Assembly: GCF_900166635.1 (NCBI RefSeq)
Contig: NZ_LT800497.1
Span: forward strand, 968,303 to 1,032,302
DNA from: Oceanobacillus timonensis
GTDB taxonomy: Bacteria > Bacillota > Bacilli > Bacillales > Amphibacillaceae
Reading direction: 5' to 3'
Length of the DNA stretch: 64,000 nt
Shown: positions 1-9,323 of the stretch, piece by piece
Layout of the letters: each line of letters starts with the position of its first letter
How positions within the stretch are numbered: position 1 is the stretch's first letter
Position numbers and translations under genes: made by a program
The notes under the pieces: model-generated
Database searches by the model: none
Told to the model about the DNA's origin: nothing
What the model saw: the letters and a program-made list of their open reading frames with translations, nothing else

Positions 1-127
1 TCCCATTGGCCGGTATGGCACGCCAGATGAATTTGCAGATGCAACTGTGTTTCTGGGTTCCTATAGAAATACGTATATTACCGGGCAGACCATGCTGATT
101 GATGGAGGGATGGTGAATGCTTATTGA
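1..127 (+). CDS. SDR family oxidoreductase, C-terminal fragment (cut by window edge)
   Basis: Frame 2 is open from the window edge to a TGA at 125-127 and encodes about 41 residues typical of the end of a short-chain dehydrogenase: a GRYGTPDEFADA segment, then ITGQTMLIDGG and NAY at the C-terminus. It is closely similar to the end of the SDR at 6645-7433 (GRYGTPEEFAEA, ITGQTLLIDGG, KAY), so the two are paralogues about 7 kb apart. The rest of the gene lies outside the window, so substrate and active site cannot be judged. It precedes the GntR regulator by 57 bases and could share its transcript. Confidence 0.85.
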   Translation, partial: PIGRYGTPDEFADATVFLGSYRNTYITGQTMLIDGGMVNAY

Positions 128-184
128 CTGTACAAGTTCTAAGATATGTATGGAATAATAAAAAAGACAGTCAGGTGAGAAAAT

Positions 185-844
185 ATGTCAAAAGGTATAA
201 AAATAGATACAACCAGTTTGAGTGATAAGATTTATAATTATTTACTGCATCGAATTGTTAATAATGAATTAGAGCCGGGTACAAGAATCGAATATGATGA
301 ATTAATAGAGAGTCTAAATGTCAGCCGAACGCCTTTAAGAGAGGCAATTAATCGTCTGAGTGATGACGGCCTGGTAGAAATTAAACCGCGGTCCGGGACA
401 TTTGTAAAAGTTCCGGAAAAAAAAGGTATTGAGAATGTTTATGATATTCGAATTGCTTTAGAGGATTTATCTGTTGAGTTAGCTATGAATAAGATACCGG
501 ATGAAGTTATTAAGGCATTGAGAGATGAGACGATTCAAGCGGAAAAAGCATTGGAAAAAGGGGATGTAGAGGTTTTTTTTCAATCAGATAGAAATCTCCA
601 CAGTACATTAATAGAATATGCAGATAACGATATTTTGACAGATTTCTGGAAGACTATTGAAGCACAAATTCAATGGTATGGAGTGATAATGACGGTTGAT
701 TCTCATCGTCCGGTCCGAGCAATTGAATCACATAAAAAGATAATCAACAGTTTGTCAGAAAGAAACGAAAACGAATGCAAAAAATATATGCGTGAACATA
801 TTATAGATATTAAAACAAATATGCTTCATGAAAACTTCTCGTAA
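185..844 (+). CDS. GntR/FadR-family transcriptional regulator
   Basis: A 219-residue DNA-binding regulator. The N-terminal winged helix-turn-helix (about residues 12-75) has the GntR signature LNVSRTPLREAINRL, and the remaining all-helical part (about 88-210) fits the FCD effector domain of the FadR subgroup, which usually binds organic acids through a metal site with histidines such as those in RNLHSTL and ESHKKI. An AGGTGAG ribosome site lies just upstream of the ATG. It sits directly before the GlcD/GlcF oxidase genes on the same strand, so a role as their substrate-responsive repressor is likely. The effector is not visible from sequence; glycolate, lactate or a sugar acid are reasonable guesses. 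Confidence 0.88.
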   Translation: MSKGIKIDTTSLSDKIYNYLLHRIVNNELEPGTRIEYDELIESLNVSRTPLREAINRLSDDGLVEIKPRSGTFVKVPEKKGIENVYDIRIALEDLSVELAMNKIPDEVIKALRDETIQAEKALEKGDVEVFFQSDRNLHSTLIEYADNDILTDFWKTIEAQIQWYGVIMTVDSHRPVRAIESHKKIINSLSERNENECKKYMREHIIDIKTNMLHENFS

Positions 845-1100
845 TCGATAGGAGTATGCTGAAGTGGAAATGAAGAATATGGAGTAGAAAATAAGTTGAA
901 TATTAGATAGAAGTTTTTCCTATCTCATTTCTGAAAAATAACACGTTTAAAATATCAAAATGAAAAGAAGCTTTTGAATGAAAGGATAGGTATTCCTCTC
1001 GTAATTGGAATTTAAAAACAGTTAATGATAAAAGTCATGCACTTCGATTCAATAAACAGGTGCTAAAGCTAACTATCAATAGAATATAGGTGGTTCAAAG

Positions 1101-2507
1101 ATGAAAGATAACATAGCAACAAAGTTATATGACATAGTGGGCGATCGCCTATTGACTGATATGGATGATCGTGTTTCTTATGGCTATGATGGCTCTTTTG
1201 GACAATATATACCGGATTATGTTGTACAGGCTATGTCAACAGAAGAAGTACAAAAAGTAGTTCAATTGGCTGCTGCGTACGATATTCCACTTTATCCTCG
1301 TGGAGCGAGTACAAGCCTTTCTGGCGGGCCGTTACCGGTACATGCCGGTATAGTCATAGACTTTTCGCAATGGGACCATTACTTGGAAATTTTTCCGGAT
1401 GATTTATTGATTAAGGCTAGCCCAGGGGTGAAAACAGGAGATATTCATCAACTGGCAGAAGAACATAATTTAATGTATGCTCCGGACCCATCGTCTTCCT
1501 CGATCTGTACAATTGGAGGAAATTTAGCCGAAAATGCGGGCGGCCCCCGTGGTGTGAAGTATGGAGTGACCAAAGATTATGTGTTGGGACTAGAAGTAGT
1601 TACAGCAGAAGGGAAAATTATACGGACAGGAGGCAACACGGTTAAAAATGTAACCGGATACGACTTAACCAAGTTGTTAATTGGTTCAGAGGGGGCACTC
1701 GGTATAATAACCGAGGCAACACTGCGGTTGATTCCAAAACCATTGGCTACCAAAACGGCAATGATTTTGTTTGACGATTTATATACCGCAGGAAAATCCA
1801 TTTCCCGCATATTAACATCTGGGGTAAGACCATCAAAAATGGAAATTTTGGATAACAATGCAATCAATAAAGTCGAAGATTATGCCAATCTTCAATTACC
1901 CAGAACTGCTGCGGCTATTCTGCTTGTTGAAGTGGATGGCGATCCAGGTGTACTGCAGAAAGAGTTAAATGTAATTCAAGAAGCCCTCCAGGAAATCGGG
2001 GTAGACCATATTCAAATTGCGAAAACGAAAGAAGAAGAGTCTAAACTTTGGCGAGTAAGAAAATTGGTTTCCCCGGCAATTGTCCAGAGTGGCTATACTA
2101 AAATATCAGAGGATGCTACCGTACCGCTCAGTAAGATACCTGCTATGTTTCGAAAAATTGATGAAATCAAAGCAAAATATCAACTGAATATCGTGGTATT
2201 TGGCCATGCAGGTGACGGAAACCTTCATCCAACTATCAATACCAACATGAGGGATGCAGAAGAGGTCTCCCGAGTAGAGGATGCAGTAGAAGAAATATTC
2301 CATTACGCCATTGAACTGGGGGGAACATTATCGGGTGAACATGGAATCGGTACAATGAAGAAACCATTCTTTCCCCAGGAAGTGGGAGAGGACGGTATGT
2401 TATTTCAAAAGGCTATCAAACAAGCACTTGATCCCCAGAATATCCTGAACCCAGGAAAAATATTCCCGGAAGCGGGAGAGAAAAGGTTAGTGTTAAAAAA
2501 TGACTGA
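1101..2507 (+). CDS. glcD: FAD-linked 2-hydroxyacid oxidase, GlcD type
   Basis: A 468-residue flavoprotein of the glycolate oxidase GlcD / D-lactate dehydrogenase family. The FAD-binding PCMH-type domain (about residues 35-215) shows PRGASTSLSGG and IGGNLAENAGG, and the C-terminal catalytic cap carries GHAGDGNLHP (around 367) and SGEHGIGTMKK (around 411). It should oxidise a 2-hydroxy acid such as glycolate or D-lactate and pass electrons to the iron-sulfur partner encoded next. The stop codon overlaps the downstream glcF-like start by 8 bases, indicating translational coupling. No separate GlcE subunit is present, as in the two-gene YsfC/YsfD arrangement of Bacillus. Exact substrate is undecided; D-lactate is the main alternative. 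Confidence 0.9.
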   Translation: MKDNIATKLYDIVGDRLLTDMDDRVSYGYDGSFGQYIPDYVVQAMSTEEVQKVVQLAAAYDIPLYPRGASTSLSGGPLPVHAGIVIDFSQWDHYLEIFPDDLLIKASPGVKTGDIHQLAEEHNLMYAPDPSSSSICTIGGNLAENAGGPRGVKYGVTKDYVLGLEVVTAEGKIIRTGGNTVKNVTGYDLTKLLIGSEGALGIITEATLRLIPKPLATKTAMILFDDLYTAGKSISRILTSGVRPSKMEILDNNAINKVEDYANLQLPRTAAAILLVEVDGDPGVLQKELNVIQEALQEIGVDHIQIAKTKEEESKLWRVRKLVSPAIVQSGYTKISEDATVPLSKIPAMFRKIDEIKAKYQLNIVVFGHAGDGNLHPTINTNMRDAEEVSRVEDAVEEIFHYAIELGGTLSGEHGIGTMKKPFFPQEVGEDGMLFQKAIKQALDPQNILNPGKIFPEAGEKRLVLKND

Positions 2508-3780
2508 ATCATTGATAGAAAAGCTGGATTATCAGGCTACTTTTGACTGCGTTCAGTGCGGGTATTGTTTACCAGCATGTCCAACTTATCTGGCTTTTGA
2601 AAAAGAAAAACATTCACCGAGAGGGCGCATCAATTTAGTAAAGATGGCTGCTGAAGGAAAAATTGCTATCGAAGACATGCAAGAAGGAATTGAACTCTGT
2701 TTGGGGTGCAGAGCCTGTGAAACGGTATGTCCGACCAATGTCCGTTATGGAGATATATTGATGTCAGCAGTTGAAGTATTAAAAGAGAACAAGAAGATGA
2801 GTGTCTTTGAAAAAGGGATAAGGACAGTTGCTTTTAAGGTAGTTTTAAAAAATAAACAAGTTTTGAGATTGGTAAACAAAGGGCTATATGCTTATCAAGT
2901 GATAGGAGTCAAACGCGCAATAAATAATCGGAATCTTCTAAAGCCGATGAAAAAATATCGAGATCTTAATAAAGCAATGCCAGAAGTACGTCTGAGTAAA
3001 CGATTACAGCCCGTGTCGAACCCTTTTCGAAAAAAACATATTCAAGTTGGATTTTTTCAAGGGTGTATTATGGACATTTTTTTCAGTCGTATCAATGACT
3101 TAGCTGTTCAAATTTTAACTAGTCATGATATGGAAGTAACCAATATTCCGTCACAGACATGCTGTGGAGCATTGCAGCATCATGCTGGAGAACATGACCA
3201 GACGGTAGAACTGGCGAAGAAAAATATCGAAGCCTATGAAGCATACAACTTTGATTATATTGTGAATACCATAGGCGGTTGCGGTGCAACTTTAAAAGAA
3301 TACCCCAAATTGTTTCAGGAAGGAACAGAATGGCACGAACGGGCAATAAAATTTACGGATAAAGTCAGAGATATTGCTGAGTTGATGGCGATGGTTGATT
3401 TGAAATTTCAGCATGAAGTTCCTGTGAATGCAGTATTTCAGCCGTCCTGTCATTTAGAAAATGTACAAAAAGTGTTTGATGATCCGCTAAAAATTATTCG
3501 TAGTATCCCCGGCCTAAACTATATTGAATTAAAAGATAAAGCACTTTGCTGTGGGTCAGCAGGAGTTTATAATATTGTACATTTTAATGAATCAATGCAA
3601 ATTTTAAATATGAAAATGAAAAATGTAAAAGTTGTAAGCCCAGATACAATTATTACTTCCAATCCTGGTTGCCATATTCAAATGCAGTTAGGTGTAGAAA
3701 GAGAAGGACTGGCTGATCAGATTGCTGTAAAACATATTGTGGAAGTAGTTGCAGAAGCGTGCGGTATTGAACTTCTTTAA
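2500..3780 (+). CDS. glcF: Iron-sulfur subunit of 2-hydroxyacid oxidase, GlcF type
   Basis: A 426-residue electron-transfer subunit. Two 4Fe-4S ferredoxin motifs are clear: CVQCGYCLPACP from residue 17 and CLGCRACETVCP from residue 67. Two CCG domains follow, seen as QGC...CCGALQHHAGE (about 188-231) and PSCHLENVQKV...CCGSAGV (about 310-355), which ligate further cofactors in heterodisulfide-reductase-like proteins. It would take electrons from the FAD subunit and deliver them to the membrane quinone pool. The start overlaps the upstream gene by 8 bases and has only a weak ribosome site, so translation probably depends on that of glcD. Confidence 0.9.
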   Translation: MTESLIEKLDYQATFDCVQCGYCLPACPTYLAFEKEKHSPRGRINLVKMAAEGKIAIEDMQEGIELCLGCRACETVCPTNVRYGDILMSAVEVLKENKKMSVFEKGIRTVAFKVVLKNKQVLRLVNKGLYAYQVIGVKRAINNRNLLKPMKKYRDLNKAMPEVRLSKRLQPVSNPFRKKHIQVGFFQGCIMDIFFSRINDLAVQILTSHDMEVTNIPSQTCCGALQHHAGEHDQTVELAKKNIEAYEAYNFDYIVNTIGGCGATLKEYPKLFQEGTEWHERAIKFTDKVRDIAELMAMVDLKFQHEVPVNAVFQPSCHLENVQKVFDDPLKIIRSIPGLNYIELKDKALCCGSAGVYNIVHFNESMQILNMKMKNVKVVSPDTIITSNPGCHIQMQLGVEREGLADQIAVKHIVEVVAEACGIELL

Positions 3781-3924
3781 GTTAATCAGATATATTACGT
3801 ATTAGATATAAGGGAAGCTGCTGGTTTTATATAGATGGGGTCCTAATTAAACGATGATTTTCTATTTGCCCGTTATAAATCGGCACTTGTAAGCTATGTT
3901 CATAAAAAGAGGGTGTAATTGATA

Positions 3925-4680
3925 GTGGATTTATTTGATTTAAACGGTAAAACAGCAATCGTTACGGGTGGAACTAGAGGAATCGGGAAATTTATTGCTA
4001 TTGGACTGGCTGAAGCAGGTGCAGATATTGTCTTGCTTCAAAGAAATGTAAATGACACTGGCACAAAGGAAGCAATTGAAAGTACAGGAAAAAAAGCATT
4101 TATTGTTGAAAGTGATATGAGCAATTTAAAGCAAATCAGAAGAGTAGTCGCAAATATTATTCATGAATATGGGGAAATTCATATACTCGTTAACTCTGCA
4201 GGAATTCAGAGAAGGTCTCCTGCAGTAGATTTTTCAGAAAAAGATTGGGATGAAGTTATTGATATAAATTTAAAATCTGTATGGATTTTATGTCAGGAAA
4301 TTGGTAAGCATATGGTAGAAAATCGAGAAGGAAAAATTATTAATATTGCTTCTTTAACTTCTTTTCAAGGGGGCGTTTTTATACCTGCATATGCATCAGC
4401 AAAAGGAGCAATCGCTCAATTAACTAAAGCATTATCAAATGAATGGGCAAAATATAATGTCAATGTGAATGCAATCGCACCGGGGTATATTGAAACAGAT
4501 TTGAATACAGCACTATTGAATGACTCGGATCGTAGTAAGCAGATCTTGGATAGAATTCCTGCTGAGAGGTGGGGACACCCAGAAGACTTTAAAGGGAGCG
4601 CTATATTTCTGGCTTCTGATTCATCCAAGTACGTACACGGGCATATTTTGCTAGTAGATGGAGGTTGGATGGGCAGATAA
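3925..4680 (+). CDS. SDR oxidoreductase, KduD-like (2-dehydro-3-deoxygluconate 5-dehydrogenase type)
   Basis: A classical SDR with the cofactor loop TGGTRGIG, NSAG, the catalytic Ser and Tyr-Lys in YASAKGAIAQL, and the ending IPAERWGHPEDF...VDGGWMGR that is characteristic of KduD and 2-deoxygluconate 3-dehydrogenases. I prefer the GTG start at 3925: the AGAGGGTG ribosome site is about 9 bases upstream of it but only 3 bases from the TTG at 3919. It lies between the GlcD/GlcF genes and a zinc alcohol dehydrogenase on one strand, so the group may degrade a sugar acid or polyol whose product is a hydroxyacid. The substrate is inferred from family resemblance only. Confidence 0.85.
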   Translation: MDLFDLNGKTAIVTGGTRGIGKFIAIGLAEAGADIVLLQRNVNDTGTKEAIESTGKKAFIVESDMSNLKQIRRVVANIIHEYGEIHILVNSAGIQRRSPAVDFSEKDWDEVIDINLKSVWILCQEIGKHMVENREGKIINIASLTSFQGGVFIPAYASAKGAIAQLTKALSNEWAKYNVNVNAIAPGYIETDLNTALLNDSDRSKQILDRIPAERWGHPEDFKGSAIFLASDSSKYVHGHILLVDGGWMGR

Positions 4681-4733
4681 GCAGCTTTATAATAATTTAT
4701 TTTTAAAGTCAAAAAGTATAAGCAGGTGATGGA

Positions 4734-5735
4734 ATGAAGGCAGCCATTTACACAAATCCGGAAACGTTAAAAATCACTGAAATTCCAATCCCAAAGATAG
4801 AAACAGGTGAGCTTCTTATTAAAGTGAAGAATGTAGGAATCTGTGGTTCAGATATAGGGATATATAAAGGCATGCATCCCCGTGCTCAAGCTCCACTAAT
4901 ATTAGGCCATGAATTTAGCGGTATTGTAGCGGATTGTCATGCACATTCTTCGTTTATAAAAGGAGAAAAAGTTACCGTAAATCCACTTATCTATTGTAAT
5001 GCGTGTGAATCTTGTATGACTGGAAATAAACATATTTGCGAAACATTAAAGCTGACCGGTATAGATGCCAATGGCGGTTTAGCTGATTATGTAAAAGTAG
5101 CTGAAGAACAAGTCGTTCCTCTGCCGGGAAAAATGACATTTGAGCAAGGAGCACTAGTAGAACCGGTTGCTGTTGGCGTACATGCAGTGAGAAAGGCAGA
5201 CCTGAAACTTGGCGATGATGTTTTAGTTTTAGGTGGTGGACCTATTGGAGTTATTACTGCATTATGTGCAAAAATAAATGGTGCAAAAAACATTTATGTC
5301 ACAGAAATAAGTAAAGAACGAAGAGAATTTATAGAAAAAATAGGTTTTACCGCGATAAATCCACGTGAAAATTTGGAAGAATCTTTCATGCATTTAAATA
5401 AAAGAAAAGCTGATATTGTTTTTGAAGTGGCAGGTGTGGAGAAAACAATATCAGATGCAATAAATCTAGTGAAAAATGCTGGAAAAATCATTGTAGTTAG
5501 CGTTTTTAAAAATCCAGCATTAGTAGATTTGCAACAAGTTAACTTTAGAGAAGTTTCGCTGATTGGTACAAGAGTTTATTCTGATATGGATTTTAAAATT
5601 GCTGTTAAATTAATTGATGAAAATCATATATTTAATCATGTTATAACACATCAATTTGAATTAGATGAAGTTCAAGCAGGGATAGATTCTATGTTACATC
5701 AGTCGGATTCTTTAAAAGTGATGATTCAGGTTTAG
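4734..5735 (+). CDS. Zinc-dependent alcohol/polyol dehydrogenase (MDR family)
   Basis: A 333-residue medium-chain dehydrogenase. The catalytic zinc ligands are seen in GICGSD and GHEFSG; the structural zinc loop is CNACESCMTGNKHIC; the NAD-binding fold has VLGGGPIGV. It resembles the sorbitol / threonine / L-idonate dehydrogenase branch, so it probably interconverts a polyol or hydroxyacid and its ketone. It follows the KduD-like gene by 53 bases with an AGGTGAT ribosome site, and ends a probable five-gene transcript that is closed by the terminator near 5902. It is slightly shorter than the usual 340-350 residues but no motif is missing. Confidence 0.88.
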   Translation: MKAAIYTNPETLKITEIPIPKIETGELLIKVKNVGICGSDIGIYKGMHPRAQAPLILGHEFSGIVADCHAHSSFIKGEKVTVNPLIYCNACESCMTGNKHICETLKLTGIDANGGLADYVKVAEEQVVPLPGKMTFEQGALVEPVAVGVHAVRKADLKLGDDVLVLGGGPIGVITALCAKINGAKNIYVTEISKERREFIEKIGFTAINPRENLEESFMHLNKRKADIVFEVAGVEKTISDAINLVKNAGKIIVVSVFKNPALVDLQQVNFREVSLIGTRVYSDMDFKIAVKLIDENHIFNHVITHQFELDEVQAGIDSMLHQSDSLKVMIQV

Positions 5736-5785
5736 CAATGAATCATCGTAAATAGGGATTGTAAAATGAGTATAAGGATGACTAG

Positions 5786-5810
5786 AACATTTATTCATTC
5801 AATAAATGTT
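5786..5810. repeat. Perfect 10-bp dyad downstream of the dehydrogenase
   Basis: AACATTTATT and AATAAATGTT flank a five-base centre. There is no T-run after it, so it is a weak terminator candidate; it could be an operator or an RNA 3' end. It lies 50 bases after the dehydrogenase stop, in the 483-bp gap 5736-6218, which otherwise holds only the terminator at 5902 and the sigma-B promoter at 6160. Confidence 0.5.
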
Positions 5811-5901
5811 AAACACGAGGACGGGATGGACATCAATCAAAGTGAAAAATAAAAGGGGAAAGAGTGCTCGAGAAAGATGTATGGTATTAAATAGAATAGG
5901 G

Positions 5902-5944
5902 AACTCCCATGCATTATATTAGTTAAAATGCATGGGAGTTTTTG
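5902..5944 (+). terminator. Rho-independent terminator
   Basis: A perfect 14-bp stem (AACTCCCATGCATT / AATGCATGGGAGTT) with an 11-base loop and a T-run. It probably ends the transcript of the preceding oxidase and dehydrogenase genes. Confidence 0.9.
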
Positions 5945-6159
5945 CATGAGATAAGGATGAGGTTTACCATTCAAGGAGATATTCCTCTGTGATGGAATTA
6001 GATGTTTCATCAATCAAGCTTGTAGTGTACTGTTTATCCAATAATGAACCTTTAAACCATGACTTTCAATTGGAAAAATCTTAATAGAGAATTAAATAAA
6101 TATAGAGTTATAAATGCTATACATCATTTATAACAATACAGCTACTAAGTAGAGCTTTG

Positions 6160-6185
6160 GTTTACCAAAAATGAGAAAAGGGAAT
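6160..6185 (+). promoter_or_regulatory. Sigma-B type promoter
   Basis: GTTTAC at 6160-6165 and GGGAAT at 6180-6185 are separated by 14 bases. This is an excellent match to the general-stress sigma-B consensus GTTTAA-N12-14-GGGWAT. Transcription would begin near 6192, just upstream of the AAGGAGG ribosome site at 6205-6211. Confidence 0.85.
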
Positions 6186-6218
6186 GGTTACGAAAAGAAG
6201 AAAGAAGGAGGCCAGACT

Positions 6219-6362
6219 ATGCTTTGGACTATTTTCGTGATTATTTTAGTACTTTGGTTACTGGGTTTTATTGGAGATATCGCAGGAAACCTTGTGCATA
6301 TCTTATTAGTTGTAGCTTTAGTGATTTTAATTTATCGATTGATAACTGGTCGTAAATCATAG
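6219..6362 (+). CDS. Small hydrophobic stress protein, lmo0937 family
   Basis: A 47-residue protein with two hydrophobic segments (about 2-19 and 25-42) around FIGDIAGN and a short basic tail GRKS. This pattern is typical of the lmo0937 family of small membrane proteins found in Bacillales. The longer frame from 6171 is rejected: its ATG lies inside the sigma-B promoter spacer, while the ATG at 6219 has an AAGGAGG ribosome site 7 bases upstream. The sigma-B promoter implies induction by general stress or entry to stationary phase. The molecular role is unknown. Confidence 0.85.
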   Translation: MLWTIFVIILVLWLLGFIGDIAGNLVHILLVVALVILIYRLITGRKS

Positions 6363-6536
6363 ACAGGCTGGATACAGATATCATGATTCATATGAAATGG
6401 TTCAGTGACAGGAGTGGTTCATCGTTTATTTCATGTAAATGTTTGGTGAATATAAGCCGCTCCTACATATAAAGATGTATAAAACATTGTAAAAGGCCCT
6501 CTCCTGATAAGTATGCTAACGCCTATATCGGAAAGG

Positions 6537-6628
6537 TTTAGTGTTATTTCTTTTGTTAATAAGTATGTTTTAGAAAAACAATTCTCCTATCTCTAATCCC
6601 CTTATGCTATATTATCCATAACACTAAA
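6537..6628. promoter_or_regulatory. 11-bp inverted repeat flanking a promoter region
   Basis: TTTAGTGTTAT (6537-6547) and ATAACACTAAA (6618-6628) are perfect inverted copies 70 bases apart. A -10-like TATATT lies between them near 6608, and the right copy abuts the AAAGGAG ribosome site of the SDR gene. They could be a paired operator or arms of a leader RNA. Confidence 0.4.
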
Positions 6629-6644
6629 AAAGGAGTGACCAATA

Positions 6645-7433
6645 ATGGATTTAAAACTCACAAACAAAAAAGTACTCGTGTTAGCTTCCAGCAAAGGCAT
6701 TGGTAGAGAAATTGCTCATAAGTATGCGGAAGAAGGTGCTTCTGTCATTATTACTGGAAGAACGGAGGATACGTTGAAACGTACTGCAGCGGATATTTCC
6801 AATCAGACAGGGAGTGAAGTGGTTCCGTTTGTCACAGATGTGTCCAAAAAGGAAGACATAAATCGTTTATTTTCATTTGTGAAGGAACAGTTCGGGGTGC
6901 TTGATGTATTAGTAAGCAATGCAGGTGGTCCGCCGGTGATTGATTTTGAAAACAGTGAAGAAGCAGATTGGTATGATGCATTTGAGCTAACGTTAATGAG
7001 CTCGGTTCGTGCCTTTCAAGCAGCGCTTCCTTTAATGAAGAAAAATGGGCAGGGGAGAATGATCTATATTGCTTCTACTTCCATTAAACAACCAATCAGT
7101 GAGTTGTTGCTTTCCAATATATTTAGAAGTGGTGTGCAGGCACTTTGCAAGTCGCTGGCAGCGGATTATGCAGCGGATGATATATTAATCAATATTGTCG
7201 GACCAGGGAAAATTGATACGGACAGATTAAGAGGACTTGATCAAAAAAATGCAGCACAGAATGAGGTAGCTTTAGAAGAATGGCAAAAGAATGTTCAGCA
7301 GTCCATTCCTATTGGCCGTTATGGTACGCCGGAGGAATTCGCGGAGGCTGCAGTGTTTTTGGGATCTTACCGGAATACGTATATTACTGGACAAACGCTG
7401 CTGATTGATGGCGGATTGGTGAAGGCTTATTAA
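6645..7433 (+). CDS. Divergent SDR-family protein lacking the usual Tyr-Lys pair
   Basis: A 262-residue Rossmann-fold protein with the cofactor loop ASSKGIG, the NAG motif (VSNAGGPP) and the C-terminal GQTLLIDGG. Where a classical SDR has YxxxK, this one reads SNIFRSGVQAL; lining up the following KSLA shows Tyr replaced by Ser and Lys by Arg. Members of this SDR branch are often annotated as 3-oxoacyl-ACP reductase or glucose dehydrogenase, but the standard proton relay is missing, so its activity is uncertain. It is a paralogue of the truncated SDR at the left edge. The start is supported by AAAGGAG 9 bases upstream. Confidence 0.85.
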   Translation: MDLKLTNKKVLVLASSKGIGREIAHKYAEEGASVIITGRTEDTLKRTAADISNQTGSEVVPFVTDVSKKEDINRLFSFVKEQFGVLDVLVSNAGGPPVIDFENSEEADWYDAFELTLMSSVRAFQAALPLMKKNGQGRMIYIASTSIKQPISELLLSNIFRSGVQALCKSLAADYAADDILINIVGPGKIDTDRLRGLDQKNAAQNEVALEEWQKNVQQSIPIGRYGTPEEFAEAAVFLGSYRNTYITGQTLLIDGGLVKAY

Positions 7434-7514
7434 TGAAATGAAGGATATAGTTCGTTCGAGTGCGCAAATAGATGGTAGAATAATAGATATCATCTATATT
7501 TCGGAGGGGATAGA

Positions 7515-8912
7515 ATGAGCTCTGATAGCTTCACTGAAAATGAGATTTCAGAAGAAGTATATTTCGAAAATCTGAAAAAGACGCTCGCTGCGTTTGCAGC
7601 AGACTTGTCAGAAAAACAGGGACTTAAATCAAATACGGTCAATCGTCATGTTGCCCGTCTCGGATTCTTCGCTGAAAGCTTTTTATATCATAAGGATATA
7701 GAAATACAGCATCTGCTCGCAGAGGATATGGTAGATTTTCTGGGAGAATATTATATTCGAAAAGTGCTTAGCAGTAATAAAAGTGATGTTTCTCCTTATT
7801 TGACGACATTTAAAAAGTTTGCCAAGTTTGCGTATGAGCATGAATATATAGATAAAGAAAATTTCGATGAGATTAAAATGGTCTGTAAACAAAAGGACTA
7901 CTTCCGACATCGTTTCGACACGTATTTTTCATCAGATGACTTGGAAGAGTGGTTCTTTGATAATAATTTATATGCGTATCTGGAAGAACAAGAAGAAGCA
8001 GATTATTTTCCAGATGATGGTGAGGAAGCATTTCATGTGGATGCACACTTTGTACAGATGTTAGAGGAGAAAAATTTGGAAACTCCAACCGCTGTATTGG
8101 CTTTTTCAGCTTTTCTTGAAAAAATTCAAAATGAAGGCAGTTTAAAACTGACAAAAGCGAGACAGCATATTACACGGAATTTCTGGAAGGAATTGGACCA
8201 GCTGCTCGACCTGCAATTATTTCATAAACCGACCTTAAACCAGGAGGATATAGGGTTATACCATTACTTTTATCTGTTAGGAAAACAATTAAAGCTGTAT
8301 CGGATAAGCCGGATAAGCGGGGATAAACTCATCCCAATGAAACAGTTAGCATCTTTTCAGAAATTGTCCACGATGGAAAAATACGTTTTAATGATGGACG
8401 GTTTATGGAATCAGCTATCCTGGCGTGATATTCAGCCGTCAAGTGCGGGGGGACGAATTGAAGTAACGCAAGGGGGACGTTCTAAATTGGCTGGAACCCT
8501 TTCCCAATTTCCTATTGGGAAGGAAGTCTATCTTAGAGATAGCAGGCTTGGTTTAACCTTAATTCAGCAAACATTCTTAGGAGGACTTGGAGGTTCCCTG
8601 GATCATTTTTTCAAGTATATTATGCCGATTCTGGAATTCTTTGATGTATTTCAACTTGGATATGAATGGATAGAAAAAAAGCATTTTAGTGATTATGAAT
8701 TGATTTCTGTTGAATTGAAGGAGACAGGGTTTGTCACGTTCAATCAACTGAAAAAGATGGGGAATGTATTACCCGAAAGTGCACCATCCGACATGATATC
8801 GGATTTTTTCATACAAATGGCAAATCAGCCTGTTGTCAAAAATGAAAAGGTTGGACGCAATGATCCGTGCCCGTGTGGAAGTGGCAAGAAATATAAGCGT
8901 TGCTGTATGTAA
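7515..8912 (+). CDS. SEC-C motif protein with an N-terminal integrase-like helical domain
   Basis: A 465-residue soluble protein ending in the zinc-binding SEC-C motif [16 protein letters not shown], as found at the C-terminus of SecA and in many uncharacterised proteins. The N-terminal part (about residues 10-115) is helical and resembles the SAM-like core-binding domain of tyrosine recombinases ([19 protein letters not shown]...[18 protein letters not shown]), but no catalytic recombinase domain follows. The middle part is not recognised. The start has a GGAGGGG site. A second SEC-C protein at 12846 has the same two elements in reversed order. Function is unknown; nucleic-acid or protein binding is an inference. 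Confidence 0.8.
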   Translation: MSSDSFTENEISEEVYFENLKKTLAAFAADLSEKQGLKSNTVNRHVARLGFFAESFLYHKDIEIQHLLAEDMVDFLGEYYIRKVLSSNKSDVSPYLTTFKKFAKFAYEHEYIDKENFDEIKMVCKQKDYFRHRFDTYFSSDDLEEWFFDNNLYAYLEEQEEADYFPDDGEEAFHVDAHFVQMLEEKNLETPTAVLAFSAFLEKIQNEGSLKLTKARQHITRNFWKELDQLLDLQLFHKPTLNQEDIGLYHYFYLLGKQLKLYRISRISGDKLIPMKQLASFQKLSTMEKYVLMMDGLWNQLSWRDIQPSSAGGRIEVTQGGRSKLAGTLSQFPIGKEVYLRDSRLGLTLIQQTFLGGLGGSLDHFFKYIMPILEFFDVFQLGYEWIEKKHFSDYELISVELKETGFVTFNQLKKMGNVLPESAPSDMISDFFIQMANQPVVKNEKVGRNDPCPCGSGKKYKRCCM

Positions 8913-8959
8913 GAATAGGAATGAAAGCTGTTTGGCAGTTTTACGATAAATGATAAAAT

Positions 8960-9000
8960 AATCCACCTTATCTGTTTAAACAGATAAGGTGGGTTATTTT
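8960..9000 (+). terminator. Rho-independent terminator after the SEC-C gene
   Basis: A near-perfect palindrome: AATCCACCTTATCTGTTT followed directly by its complement, then TATTTT. The rest of the 411-bp gap to 9323 is very AT-rich and shows no gene. Confidence 0.85.
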
Positions 9001-9323
9001 ATGGTTCTGCACTGTGGAAAAATTAAAAATATCAATGCCAAAAATAAATTGAAATAAATATGTTTTTGACATTTAGAATGATTTTCCCCAATAAAATAAA
9101 GAAATAAGCTATATAAAACAATGAATTGTAAAGTAAATAATATCTGAAAAATAAATTTTGTAATTTTGATAGAAGTAAATATATACCGTAGAATATTTTT
9201 TATTAATAGAAACTATGAATAGGCTGATTAAATGCGAAAGGGAAAGATTTTAACATTATTGATACCTTAATATTATCTAGAAGGAGGTTCTGATAACACA
9301 AAAGTATCAAATGAGGAGTTATC

